From: Bacillota bacterium
GTDB lineage: Bacteria; Bacillota; Sulfobacillia; Sulfobacillales; Sulfobacillaceae
Assembly (NCBI GenBank): GCA_021820675.1
Contig: JAKADI010000001.1
Location: 1-19,878, forward strand
Direction: 5' to 3'
DNA: 19,878 nucleotides
In this document: positions 6,229 to 14,478 of the stretch, piece after piece
Layout of the letters: each line of letters starts with the position of its first letter
How positions within the stretch are numbered: the first letter of the stretch is position 1
The notes under the pieces: generated by a model
What the model saw: only the letters and a program-made list of their open reading frames with translations
Told to the model about the DNA's origin: nothing
Database searches by the model: none
Made by a program: the position numbers and the translations under genes

Positions 6229-6918
6229 ATGCGCATTGTGGGATTCGATGCCTCAGGAGCCACATTATCCGTCGGCTACATCGCGGACCAGGAGGTCTGG
6301 GCCGACTTGTATTGGCAGCATTCCAGAACAGCAGGCAGTCATTTGGTTGCATGGATTGATATGTTGGTCAGGGAATTTGGCCAGCCTGAAGGCATTGTCG
6401 TAGGAGTGGGTCCAGGCTCGTTTACCGGTGTTCGCATTGCCTTGAGTGCGGCGAAGGCACTGTCCTATGCATGGAATGTGCCTTTAGTGGGTGTCTCATC
6501 GCTCAAGGCCTGGGCCTACTCCATCACGGGATACCAGGGGAAGGTTTTTGTCTCCTCGGAAAAGCGGGGCCCGGCTTTTTATGCGGGCTTATATTACGTC
6601 GGGAAAAATCCCTTGCCTGAGGTCATTATGCCGGATTGGGCTGTGAACGGGAGTTTACCCGACGAGTTCCCTTTATCCGAACCTGTAGCCATTGTAGGTC
6701 CTGTTGCGTCCGATCCCTCATATACTTTTCATGTGAGTGTCAACCCCGTTGCCTTGACATGTCCTATATTAGGCAGCCGTGTGGCATTTCTTGGTCAAAG
6801 CAGGTTACAATTAGGGCAGGTGGACGATCCCATGACATTAGCTCCCGCATATATCCGCCCACCTGCGATCTCGACACCTGGATGGCGAATACGGCCTGAG
6901 GGGAAAGGAAGACAGTAG
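6229..6918 (+). CDS. tsaB: tRNA threonylcarbamoyladenosine biosynthesis protein TsaB
   Basis: TsaB is an inactive paralogue of TsaD that dimerises with it to form the t6A-transfer core. The 229-residue protein starts MRIVGFDASGATLSVGYI, the first strand-turn-strand of the ASKHA (actin-like) fold. It carries the diagnostic GVGPGSFTGVRIALSAAKAL block, followed by VPLVGVSSLKAWAY. The second half is divergent, as is usual for TsaB, and ends near YIRPPAISTPGW. An AAGGAGA ribosome binding site lies about 13 bases before ATG 6229, inside the end of tsaE. The gene is flanked by tsaE (1-base gap) and rimI (2-base gap), a tight operon. Confidence 0.93.
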   Translation: MRIVGFDASGATLSVGYIADQEVWADLYWQHSRTAGSHLVAWIDMLVREFGQPEGIVVGVGPGSFTGVRIALSAAKALSYAWNVPLVGVSSLKAWAYSITGYQGKVFVSSEKRGPAFYAGLYYVGKNPLPEVIMPDWAVNGSLPDEFPLSEPVAIVGPVASDPSYTFHVSVNPVALTCPILGSRVAFLGQSRLQLGQVDDPMTLAPAYIRPPAISTPGWRIRPEGKGRQ

Positions 6919-6920
6919 GT

Positions 6921-7415
6921 ATGGCAGTCAATGATGATCGAACCCATGATCAATTGCCCCATTCTACTCCGGATATTGTTATTCGGGACATGTATATGGC
7001 GGATCTGGATGCAGTTATGGGGATTGAAAGTCATTCGTTTACAACACCTTGGTCACGCAATGCATTCCAAACCGAACTTCTGGAAAACACCTTTGCGACC
7101 TATCTGGTTATCGAATTCCATGGTAAAGTTGTCGCATATGGCGGTATGTGGATTATTTTAGACGAGGCCCATGTCACCAACATTGCCGTTCACCCGGATT
7201 ACCGGGGACATCATATCGGGGAAGCCATCATGAGGGGACTGATCGAACGGGCCAAACACAGCGGTGTGGTGCGAATGACTTTAGAAGTACGCCGCGGCAA
7301 TTTGGTAGCCCAGCATTTATACAGCAAATTAGGATTTGTCCAATTGGGAGTTCGCCGTGGATACTACACTGACACCCGGGAAGATGCCTTTATTATGTGG
7401 AAAGATCCTTTGTAA
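6921..7415 (+). CDS. rimI: Ribosomal-protein-alanine N-acetyltransferase RimI-like (GNAT)
   Basis: RimI acetylates the N-terminal alanine of ribosomal protein S18 in E. coli; the Firmicutes homologue in this position is assumed to do the same or a related N-terminal acetylation. The 164-residue protein has the GNAT fold: IRDMYMADLDAVMGIE at the start, then HVTNIAVHPDYRGHHIGEA (acetyl-CoA pyrophosphate loop R-x-x-G-x-G/A region). MTLEVRRGNLVAQHLYSKLGF and a C-terminal RRGYYTDTREDAFIMW block, typical of RimI, follow. The first ~20 residues are an extra polar tail compared with most RimI proteins, so a later start is possible. However, ATG 6921 has AAGGAAG 9 bases upstream. It is the last plus-strand gene before the convergent membrane protein gene. 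Confidence 0.92.
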   Translation: MAVNDDRTHDQLPHSTPDIVIRDMYMADLDAVMGIESHSFTTPWSRNAFQTELLENTFATYLVIEFHGKVVAYGGMWIILDEAHVTNIAVHPDYRGHHIGEAIMRGLIERAKHSGVVRMTLEVRRGNLVAQHLYSKLGFVQLGVRRGYYTDTREDAFIMWKDPL

Positions 7416-7460
7416 CTCTTATAACGGGCCCAAAAAAGCATTTAAGAGGCGTTTTAGATG

Positions 7461-7949
7461 TTAACTAGCACGGGTTTCGGTTTTGGATGTGTTGTCGCCA
7501 TTTGGCGGTGGTTTCACAGGCCATCCTCCCCACCAACTTGCAAAGCCTCCCAAGAGACCATAGAATCCGGCTGCAAATGCGGATGTGATCAACGCTCCCG
7601 AAATGACGTGCAAGTGGAGCATGTTGACGGCCGCATCTTTTGGTACGCCATGCAGTTGGTTTAATAGTGCCAATTGGGCGCGGGGTAAGCGAATAATATA
7701 TTGATAGATTAAGGAACTGGCAAACGCGGTGAGAGATCCCAACAGGACGCCTGGCCAAAAGGGCGGATGTCCGTGCTGTTTGAGATAACGGCCGAAAAAG
7801 ACAAAAATGAGGACGCTAAACAAAAAGGTCAATAAATGACTGAGGGTGAGATAACGGTAAGTCGTCGGTGACAGGGTAAGGAGGGAGGGTCCCGCCAGCA
7901 CGATGAGCAGCATGAATAGACTAACGCTAACGACACCAAACATGATCAT
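7461..7949 (-). CDS. Small integral membrane protein of unknown function
   Basis: I do not recognise the family. The protein (162 residues) has four strongly hydrophobic segments: about residues 3-24, 32-54, 62-84 and 110-135. The polar loops include YLKQHGHPP and RAQLALLNQLHGVPKDAAVN. The last helix is Gly/Ala rich (SGALITSAFAAGFYGLLGGFASWWGGW) and is followed by a short polar tail PPPNGDNTSKTETRAS, probably cytoplasmic. The start is ATG 7949 because AGGAGG (7955-7960) stands 5 bases upstream; a longer frame to 7997 has no binding site. It sits on the opposite strand between rimI and tsaD, interrupting a gene order that is otherwise conserved. Its promoter region overlaps that of tsaD. Nothing in the sequence links it to tRNA modification. 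Confidence 0.8.
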   Translation of the reverse strand: MIMFGVVSVSLFMLLIVLAGPSLLTLSPTTYRYLTLSHLLTFLFSVLIFVFFGRYLKQHGHPPFWPGVLLGSLTAFASSLIYQYIIRLPRAQLALLNQLHGVPKDAAVNMLHLHVISGALITSAFAAGFYGLLGGFASWWGGWPVKPPPNGDNTSKTETRAS

Positions 7950-7983
7950 GCAGCCCTCCTTTATCGGGTAACATAGTGGTAGT

Positions 7984-9036
7984 ATGGCCGGGGACACGAG
8001 AAGAATATGCGCCCGGGCGCAAGAAGAGGGAGGAAGGACTGTTACGAAGGTTTTAGGAATCGAATCGTCTTGTGATGAAACGGCTGTGGCAATTGTGGAA
8101 GACGGCCATCACCTCTTAGCCACCAGCTTAACTTCATCGGCCCAAATTCATGCACTATACGGGGGCGTCGTTCCCGAGGTAGCCGCTCGGGAGCACGCCA
8201 TGGCCATTATGCCCGTTCTCGATTCTGTCTTGGCCCACTCCCGTTTAAGTCTCTCCAAGATCGATGGTGTGGCTGTGACGCAAGGGCCGGGACTATTGGG
8301 TGCTCTTTTGGTGGGGGTAACTTTTGCCAAAAGTTTAGCGGCAGCTTTGAATATCCCGGTGGTCGGCGTACATCACCTCCAAGCGCATCTTTATGCCAAT
8401 GCGTTGGAAGAGTCTTTGCATTTTCCTGCTTTAGCCTTGTTGGTATCAGGGGGCCATACCTCTTTGCTGTTATGGCGGAATTACTTACAATGGGAGGTTT
8501 TAGGCGAAACCCGAGATGATGCGGCGGGAGAAGCCTTTGATAAAGGGGCCCGCATTTTGGGACTCGCGTATCCCGGCGGCCCGGAAATTGAACGGTTGGC
8601 GAAACGGGCTGCAAAAAAATCCTTGCGTCTACCGGTTGCCGATATGGCGGGTACATTGGATTTCAGTTTTAGCGGCGTTAAAACCGCTGCCAAAAGTCTC
8701 TGGCAAGCCCATCGTGACGAGCCGGAAGAAGTCGCTTATGCCCTGCAAGACGCGGTGATCAAGGCCCTGATGAAAAATATTGAACGGGCATTGGCACGTT
8801 ATGATGTCAAACAGATTTACGTGGCGGGGGGCGTGAGTGCTAACCGGGCGCTGCGTGATGCCCTAAGGCATCTTGGCATGGTTCGAAACATAAATATGTC
8901 TATTCCAAGAATTGAATATTGCACCGACAATGCGGCGATGGTCGCCGCTCTGGGCTATTACCGTTTACGGGAAGGCCAGACGATGGGAGGTTTTGAGGGG
9001 CCCCGTCCCCTCTGGCCATTGGCTACGGTTCGCTAG
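7984..9036 (+). CDS. tsaD: tRNA N6-adenosine threonylcarbamoyltransferase TsaD
   Basis: TsaD (Gcp/YgjD/Kae1) transfers the threonylcarbamoyl group from TC-AMP to A37 of tRNA. Visible motifs are VLGIESSCDETAVAIV (phosphate 1), GGVVPEVAAREH, and VVGVHHLQAHLYA with the metal-binding H-x3-H. LLVSGGHTSLLL, DDAAGEAFDKGARILGLAYPGG, LDFSFSGVKTA, YVAGGVSANRAL and CTDNAAMVAALG with the metal-binding Asp follow. The start is a problem. The only standard in-frame codon is ATG 7984, which adds ~20 atypical residues (MAGDTRRICARAQEEGGR) and lacks a clear binding site. Family members start at (M)TKVLGIESSCDE. Here that position is GTT (8041-8043), 7 bases after GGGAGG. Start coordinates are therefore uncertain; the rest is intact and of normal length. 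Confidence 0.95.
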   Translation: MAGDTRRICARAQEEGGRTVTKVLGIESSCDETAVAIVEDGHHLLATSLTSSAQIHALYGGVVPEVAAREHAMAIMPVLDSVLAHSRLSLSKIDGVAVTQGPGLLGALLVGVTFAKSLAAALNIPVVGVHHLQAHLYANALEESLHFPALALLVSGGHTSLLLWRNYLQWEVLGETRDDAAGEAFDKGARILGLAYPGGPEIERLAKRAAKKSLRLPVADMAGTLDFSFSGVKTAAKSLWQAHRDEPEEVAYALQDAVIKALMKNIERALARYDVKQIYVAGGVSANRALRDALRHLGMVRNINMSIPRIEYCTDNAAMVAALGYYRLREGQTMGGFEGPRPLWPLATVR

Positions 9037-9092
9037 CAAAAGCCGTGAATCACGATTATCTTAACTAAGGCGGGAAGGGACGGCATGGACTG

Positions 9093-9605
9093 ATGTTGCT
9101 AAAATTTGGTGATTATTACCCCGAAGTGGGTCAGCCGGTTTTTGTCGCGCCGGGATCATATGTGATTGGGCAAGTCATGCTGGCCGATTACACATCTGTG
9201 TGGTTTAACGCAGTTATTCGCGCTGATAGCGAATACATCCGAATTGGGATAGGCAGCAATGTTCAAGACAACGCAACGTTCCATGCCGATCCCGGATTTC
9301 CCTGTGTGATTGGCCAAAACGTTACCATCGGGCACAATGCCGTGATCCATGGGGCCGATATTGCCGATGACGTTTTGGTGGGAATGGGGGCTATTGTTAT
9401 GAATGGGGCCAAAATCCATAGCCAGGTCCTTGTCGCTGCGGGAACGGTGATTCCCCAAGGGGTGGAAATTCCCTCGGGGTCTGTGGTGATGGGACAGCCT
9501 GCCCGTGTTGTTCGACCAATAAAACCGGAAGAAGTCGCACAAATTCATCATGCCGCGCATCATTACCGAGAATTGTGGACCAAACAAGGATGGCATTTTC
9601 GTTAG
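9093..9605 (+). CDS. Gamma-class carbonic anhydrase-like protein (left-handed beta-helix)
   Basis: The 170-residue protein is built of hexapeptide repeats that form a left-handed beta-helix. Three histidines in the gamma carbonic anhydrase pattern are present: H64 in NATFHAD, then H81 and H86 in IGHNAVIHG. They bind the metal (Zn, Fe or Co) at trimer interfaces in this family. R44/D45 in NAVIRADSE and Q58-D59 in NVQDN are also as expected. The C-terminal helix (EEVAQIHHAAHHYRELW) is typical. Relatives include YrdA and PaaY, and not all of them show carbonic anhydrase activity, so the activity is not certain. ATG 9093 follows GGGAAGGGA with about 12 bases of spacing. The gene is 56 bases behind tsaD and 74 bases ahead of the chosen murC start, so it may be co-transcribed with both. 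Confidence 0.9.
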   Translation: MLLKFGDYYPEVGQPVFVAPGSYVIGQVMLADYTSVWFNAVIRADSEYIRIGIGSNVQDNATFHADPGFPCVIGQNVTIGHNAVIHGADIADDVLVGMGAIVMNGAKIHSQVLVAAGTVIPQGVEIPSGSVVMGQPARVVRPIKPEEVAQIHHAAHHYRELWTKQGWHFR

Positions 9606-9679
9606 AGATTTTTGGCGATTGAGGCATGAATACCGCACTTATGGTAAATCATACCCCAAAAAGCTTGGAGGGATTCATT

Positions 9680-11062
9680 GTGAAGCATGTACACTTCATC
9701 GGCATCGGCGGATACAGTATGAGCGGTTTGGCACTCCTTCTCCACCACCAGGGATATCAAGTAACTGGTTCAGACGTGAATCCTTCCAGTCGAACAGAAC
9801 GCCTTCAGAATCATGGCATTCCCATTGAATTTATGCATAAGCCTGACAACGTCCAAGGAGCCGACTGGGTTGTCTATAACACAGATGTGCAGGAGGATAA
9901 TCCCGAAAGACAAGCGGCGGTTACGCAAGGGATTACGCTGGTTCATCGCTCGGAGGTTCTGGAACACTCGTTGGCAGGCCATCGTGCCATTACCATTAGC
10001 GGGACTCATGGGAAGACAACAACAACCACGATGATTGGGACCATACTCCAAGACGCTGGCTTGGACCCCACTGTATTAGTTGGAGGGGAAGTGCCTCAAT
10101 TTGAGGGAAACGTTCGTATTGGGCACGGACTATACGCAGTTGCCGAAGCAGATGAGAGTGACGGAACGTTTTTGCGTTATCACCCCCAAGTTGCGGTAGC
10201 GACGAATATTGAGCCTGAACACCTCGATCATTACCATGGCGAGTTATCCGCACTAATTGCTGCATTTAGGACCTATTTGGAAAAAGTGCCGCGAGATGGT
10301 GTAGCGGTGATAGGCGTTGATAATCCGCACCTTTTGGCTGTGGCTCGCACGCTGAGCGTCCCTATGGTGACCTATGGGCTGAGTGCGGAGGCTATGGTTC
10401 GAGCAGAAAACATCGAGTTTGGGTCGGATCAGACGCGCTATCAGGTGGTGGTAAACGGGAAGCGCGCCGTTGGTGTAGTCCTATCGGTGCCAGGCTTGCA
10501 TAATGTCATCAATAGTCTAGGGGCGATGGCGGCGGCTCATCATGTGGGGGTGTCGTGGCAACAGTCTGCAGAAAGTCTTGAGCATTTCGTCAATGCCGAG
10601 CGCCGTTTTCAGGTCTTATTAGAGCATCCTGTCATGGTGGTCGATGACTATGCTCATCATCCCACCGAGATCATATCGACGCTCCATGCGTGCCGTCAGC
10701 GGGCCCAGGGACGTGTCATAGCGCTGTTTCAACCCCAACGATACGTGCGTACGAAAAATTTGTGGGATGAATTTGTATCCGCTTTTCACGACGCAGACAT
10801 TCTCTACTTAACCGATATTTATGCCCCAGCGGGAGAGGTTCCCATGGAAGGAATTAGCGGTGAGCGGTTGGCGGACGATATCGCCAGACAGGGACAAACA
10901 GTTCATTTTCGTCATGATATGTTTCAAGTAGTCGATGAATTGATTGACAAGCTCGGTCCCGGGGATTTGTTTATCACTATGGGGGCTGGCAACGTTTATT
11001 TGGCGGCACGTGATATGGCGAAGAAATTCAATACGAGAGGTGTGTCTAACGCAGGGTTGTGA
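9680..11062 (+). CDS. murC: UDP-N-acetylmuramate--L-alanine ligase
   Basis: MurC adds L-alanine to UDP-MurNAc with ATP, the first amino-acid step of the peptidoglycan stem, in the cytoplasm. With a GTG start at 9680 (GGAGGG 7 bases upstream) the protein has 460 residues and begins KHVHFIGIGGYSMSGLA, the usual family start. An ATG at 9626 would add 18 unconserved residues. Motifs are GIGG (UDP-sugar domain), the P-loop SGTHGKTTTT (108-117), VAEADESDGTFL, TNIEPEHLDHY, and DDYAHHPTEI in the ligase C-domain. The usual FQPHRYSRT reads FQPQRYVRT here, a mild deviation. The similar Mpl ligase is less likely from length and motif order. The next gene is guaB (57-base gap), then murA, so two cell-wall genes flank a purine gene. 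Confidence 0.95.
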   Translation: MKHVHFIGIGGYSMSGLALLLHHQGYQVTGSDVNPSSRTERLQNHGIPIEFMHKPDNVQGADWVVYNTDVQEDNPERQAAVTQGITLVHRSEVLEHSLAGHRAITISGTHGKTTTTTMIGTILQDAGLDPTVLVGGEVPQFEGNVRIGHGLYAVAEADESDGTFLRYHPQVAVATNIEPEHLDHYHGELSALIAAFRTYLEKVPRDGVAVIGVDNPHLLAVARTLSVPMVTYGLSAEAMVRAENIEFGSDQTRYQVVVNGKRAVGVVLSVPGLHNVINSLGAMAAAHHVGVSWQQSAESLEHFVNAERRFQVLLEHPVMVVDDYAHHPTEIISTLHACRQRAQGRVIALFQPQRYVRTKNLWDEFVSAFHDADILYLTDIYAPAGEVPMEGISGERLADDIARQGQTVHFRHDMFQVVDELIDKLGPGDLFITMGAGNVYLAARDMAKKFNTRGVSNAGL

Positions 11063-11116
11063 TAGACTGATTAGAAATTCCGAACGACAGCGGGGAAGGA
11101 ACAGAAGGAGAGATAG

Positions 11117-12586
<1,470 letters not shown>

Positions 12587-12616
12587 CGACAGGCGAGAAA
12601 TGAAAGGCGGATTGAT

Positions 12617-13879
12617 GTGGCACGGCTTGTTATTGAAGGACGTTCCCCGCTTTCTGGCGAAGTGAGTGTAGAAGGGTCCAAGAACAGCGCATTGCCTATT
12701 ATTGCTGCCGCAGCGCTCGCAGCAGAGGGCACGTCGGTGTTGGAGAACGTTCCGCGGTACACGGACATTCTGGATCTGTGCCAGATTTTGCGTGAACTGG
12801 GAGCACATGTCGAGTGGACCGGAGAGACCGATTTGCAAATTACGGCCACACATTTATCCGATTACCATGCTCCTTATGAATTAGCCAAGAAGCTTCGTGG
12901 TTCCACCTACGTTGTTGGGTTATTACTGGCGCGTCTTAAACGCGCTGATGTTGCCTTTCCTGGTGGCTGCCAGATCGGTTCCCGCCCTGTCAATTTTCAT
13001 ATTCAAGGATTCCAGGCACTAGGGGCGACCATGTGGCTGGAACACGGCTCGATCCATGGAAAGGTAGAAGATTGTCTTGTCGGTAATCGTCTTTATATTG
13101 AACGGGCCTCGTTTGGAACCACCATCAACTTGATGATTGCAGCCAGTTTGGCGAAAGGTACCACGACTTTGGAAAATGCGGCCATGGAACCAGAAATTGT
13201 CGATTTGGCCAATTTTCTCAATGCTATGGGAGCGAAAGTCCGGGGTGCTGGGACGAGTCTCATCCGAATTCTACGGGTCCAAGTCCTCCACGGTGCCCAC
13301 CACGAAATTATTCCCGACCGGTTGGAAGCTGGCACCTATCTAATCGCCGCCGGGGTAGCGGGAGGGACAGTGGGGGTCATTAATGTCATTCCTGAACATT
13401 TGCGCACGGTTCTTCTAAAGCTGGAGCAGGCGGGGGCCACCATCGAAGAGGACATGGACAGGATTCGAATCCACGTCAGCCGACGCTTGCAAGCCGTGGA
13501 TATTGAAACGTTGCCGCACCCAGGTTTTCCTACGGATCTGCATCCTCAGATGGTAAGTTTGTTGTCTTTGGCTAATGGCATCGCTGTGGTGCAGGAAACG
13601 GTTTTTGAAAATCGATTTGGTTATGCCCATGAACTGGTCCGGTTGGGGGCGGACATCAACTTGGAACGGGAAACCGCCATCGTAAGGGGTGTTGAACAAT
13701 TAACTGGAGCCCCCGTGCAAGCTCAAGACATTCGAGGAGGCGCTGCCTTGGTGCTGGCGGGCTTGGGGGCATTGGGAACGACCATTGTGGACGGGGTGGA
13801 GTACATTGACCGAGGCTATCATGCGTTGGAATATAAGTTAAGGTCGATGGGGGCCAGGATTTTTCGCGATGACTCTTAA
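12617..13879 (+). CDS. murA: UDP-N-acetylglucosamine 1-carboxyvinyltransferase
   Basis: MurA transfers enolpyruvate from PEP to UDP-GlcNAc, the first committed step of peptidoglycan synthesis. The 420-residue protein shows the N-terminal VEGSKNSALPI with K22/N23 at the expected sites, FPGGCQIGSRPVNFHI with the catalytic Cys118, and RASFGTTINLMIAA. It also has a C-terminal DLHPQMVSLL region and DIRGGAALVLAGL, so it is complete. The retained cysteine is the residue attacked by fosfomycin, so the protein should be of the sensitive type (Cys rather than Asp). The GTG at 12617 lies 6 bases after AAAGGCGG, and 30 bases separate it from guaB. Gram-positive genomes often carry two MurA paralogues; which one this is cannot be told here. 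Confidence 0.96.
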   Translation: MARLVIEGRSPLSGEVSVEGSKNSALPIIAAAALAAEGTSVLENVPRYTDILDLCQILRELGAHVEWTGETDLQITATHLSDYHAPYELAKKLRGSTYVVGLLLARLKRADVAFPGGCQIGSRPVNFHIQGFQALGATMWLEHGSIHGKVEDCLVGNRLYIERASFGTTINLMIAASLAKGTTTLENAAMEPEIVDLANFLNAMGAKVRGAGTSLIRILRVQVLHGAHHEIIPDRLEAGTYLIAAGVAGGTVGVINVIPEHLRTVLLKLEQAGATIEEDMDRIRIHVSRRLQAVDIETLPHPGFPTDLHPQMVSLLSLANGIAVVQETVFENRFGYAHELVRLGADINLERETAIVRGVEQLTGAPVQAQDIRGGAALVLAGLGALGTTIVDGVEYIDRGYHALEYKLRSMGARIFRDDS

Positions 13880-13949
13880 AAATTGGTAAATTCCCTCCGT
13901 TGCCTATTTGCGTTAGCTAGTCCGTCCTGAAGGGCGGCGCTTGGGAAAA

Positions 13950-14001
13950 AACCTACATATCACGTGGGCCACTTTGCTGTGGCTCACGTGATATGTAGGT
14001 T
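13950..14001. repeat. 23-bp inverted repeat with 6-base loop
   Basis: The arms 13950-13972 and 13979-14001 are complementary at 22 of 23 positions, the exception being a G-T (wobble) pair. They start AACCTACATATCACGTG and close around TTTGCT. Each arm contains the palindrome CACGTG. The plus strand has A6 just before the left arm and no T-run after the right arm. Read on the minus strand the stem ends in T6, so as an intrinsic terminator it would stop leftward transcription. It may also be a cruciform or a small mobile-element relic. It lies 70 bases after the murA stop. Confidence 0.75.
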
Positions 14002-14172
14002 ACCACCTTTGCAGTGAATACTAACGAATCGTCGGGAGTGACACCCCCAAAGGCGAGGTCTTCTGATTCCTGACAATTAGTGACCGATTGTTACCCTCAT
14101 CTCAAACTTATTAATATTAAACTTTAGGAAGTCAAAACATTGTTTAAACAGGTTCCTTAAATATTCTTCCCT

Positions 14173-14288
14173 GGCGGGGCGTGCGACCCGCCGAAATGCT
14201 GTTCCCAAAATTTTTTTTGGGCAAGCGGATATCACAGGAGATTTGTGACGGGGTTGTCATCCGCAATAAAACTGGATATCCGTTTTAT
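14173..14288 (+). ncRNA. Candidate structured leader RNA (cascade of four stem-loops)
   Basis: Four stems follow with almost no gaps. GGCGGG/CCCGCC spans 14173-14192, CCCAAAA/TTTTGGG spans 14204-14221, and GCGGAT/ATCCGC spans 14225-14264 with a nested TCACA/TGTGA (14232-14248). ATAAAAC/GTTTTAT spans 14266-14288 around GGATATCC. I do not recognise a known riboswitch. Transcription of this segment is not shown; it could instead be a set of DNA operator palindromes. Confidence 0.35.
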
Positions 14289-14478
14289 GGTGAGCTTGGC
14301 ACACGCAGTATAATGACCATGGAACCCCTTGATCAAAACAGGCGAAATGGACCGGACCACGTCATCACGGCAAACTCTCAAGGGCCCGGAGAGTGACGGG
14401 GACCACGATCGAAGACGAACGGCCTGATTTTCTTGGGTCCAAATTGAAGCCCCCAGTGCTTGGGGTGAGGAAAGGCAG

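Larger units (their letters stand above)
13880..14478. other. 599-base gene-free region rich in hairpins and palindromes
   Basis: No convincing gene is present. Left to right it holds a CCGTCCT/AGGGCGG hairpin (13922-13937) and a 23-bp near-perfect inverted repeat (13950-14001). Then come two 10-bp palindromes, TTAATATTAA (14111-14120) and TGTTTAAACA (14141-14150), and a hairpin cascade from 14173 to 14288. A TATAAT at 14309-14314 has no good -35 partner. ACTCTC/GAGAGT forms a hairpin at about 14375-14395, and CCCCA/TGGGG (14451-14465) lies right before the thiolase ribosome binding site. The promoter and leader of the thiolase operon must lie here. Confidence 0.6.

Noticed and set aside
14181..14396. 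71-codon plus-strand frame starting GTG in the thiolase leader
   Set aside because: It starts inside a perfect hairpin, lacks a ribosome binding site and has no recognisable motif.
14366..14400. Glycine-riboswitch lookalike (GCAAACTCTCA ... GGAGAG)
   Set aside because: The pieces are in the reverse order to the real aptamer and the conserved core (CGCCGAAGG-type loop) is missing, so it is just a local hairpin.
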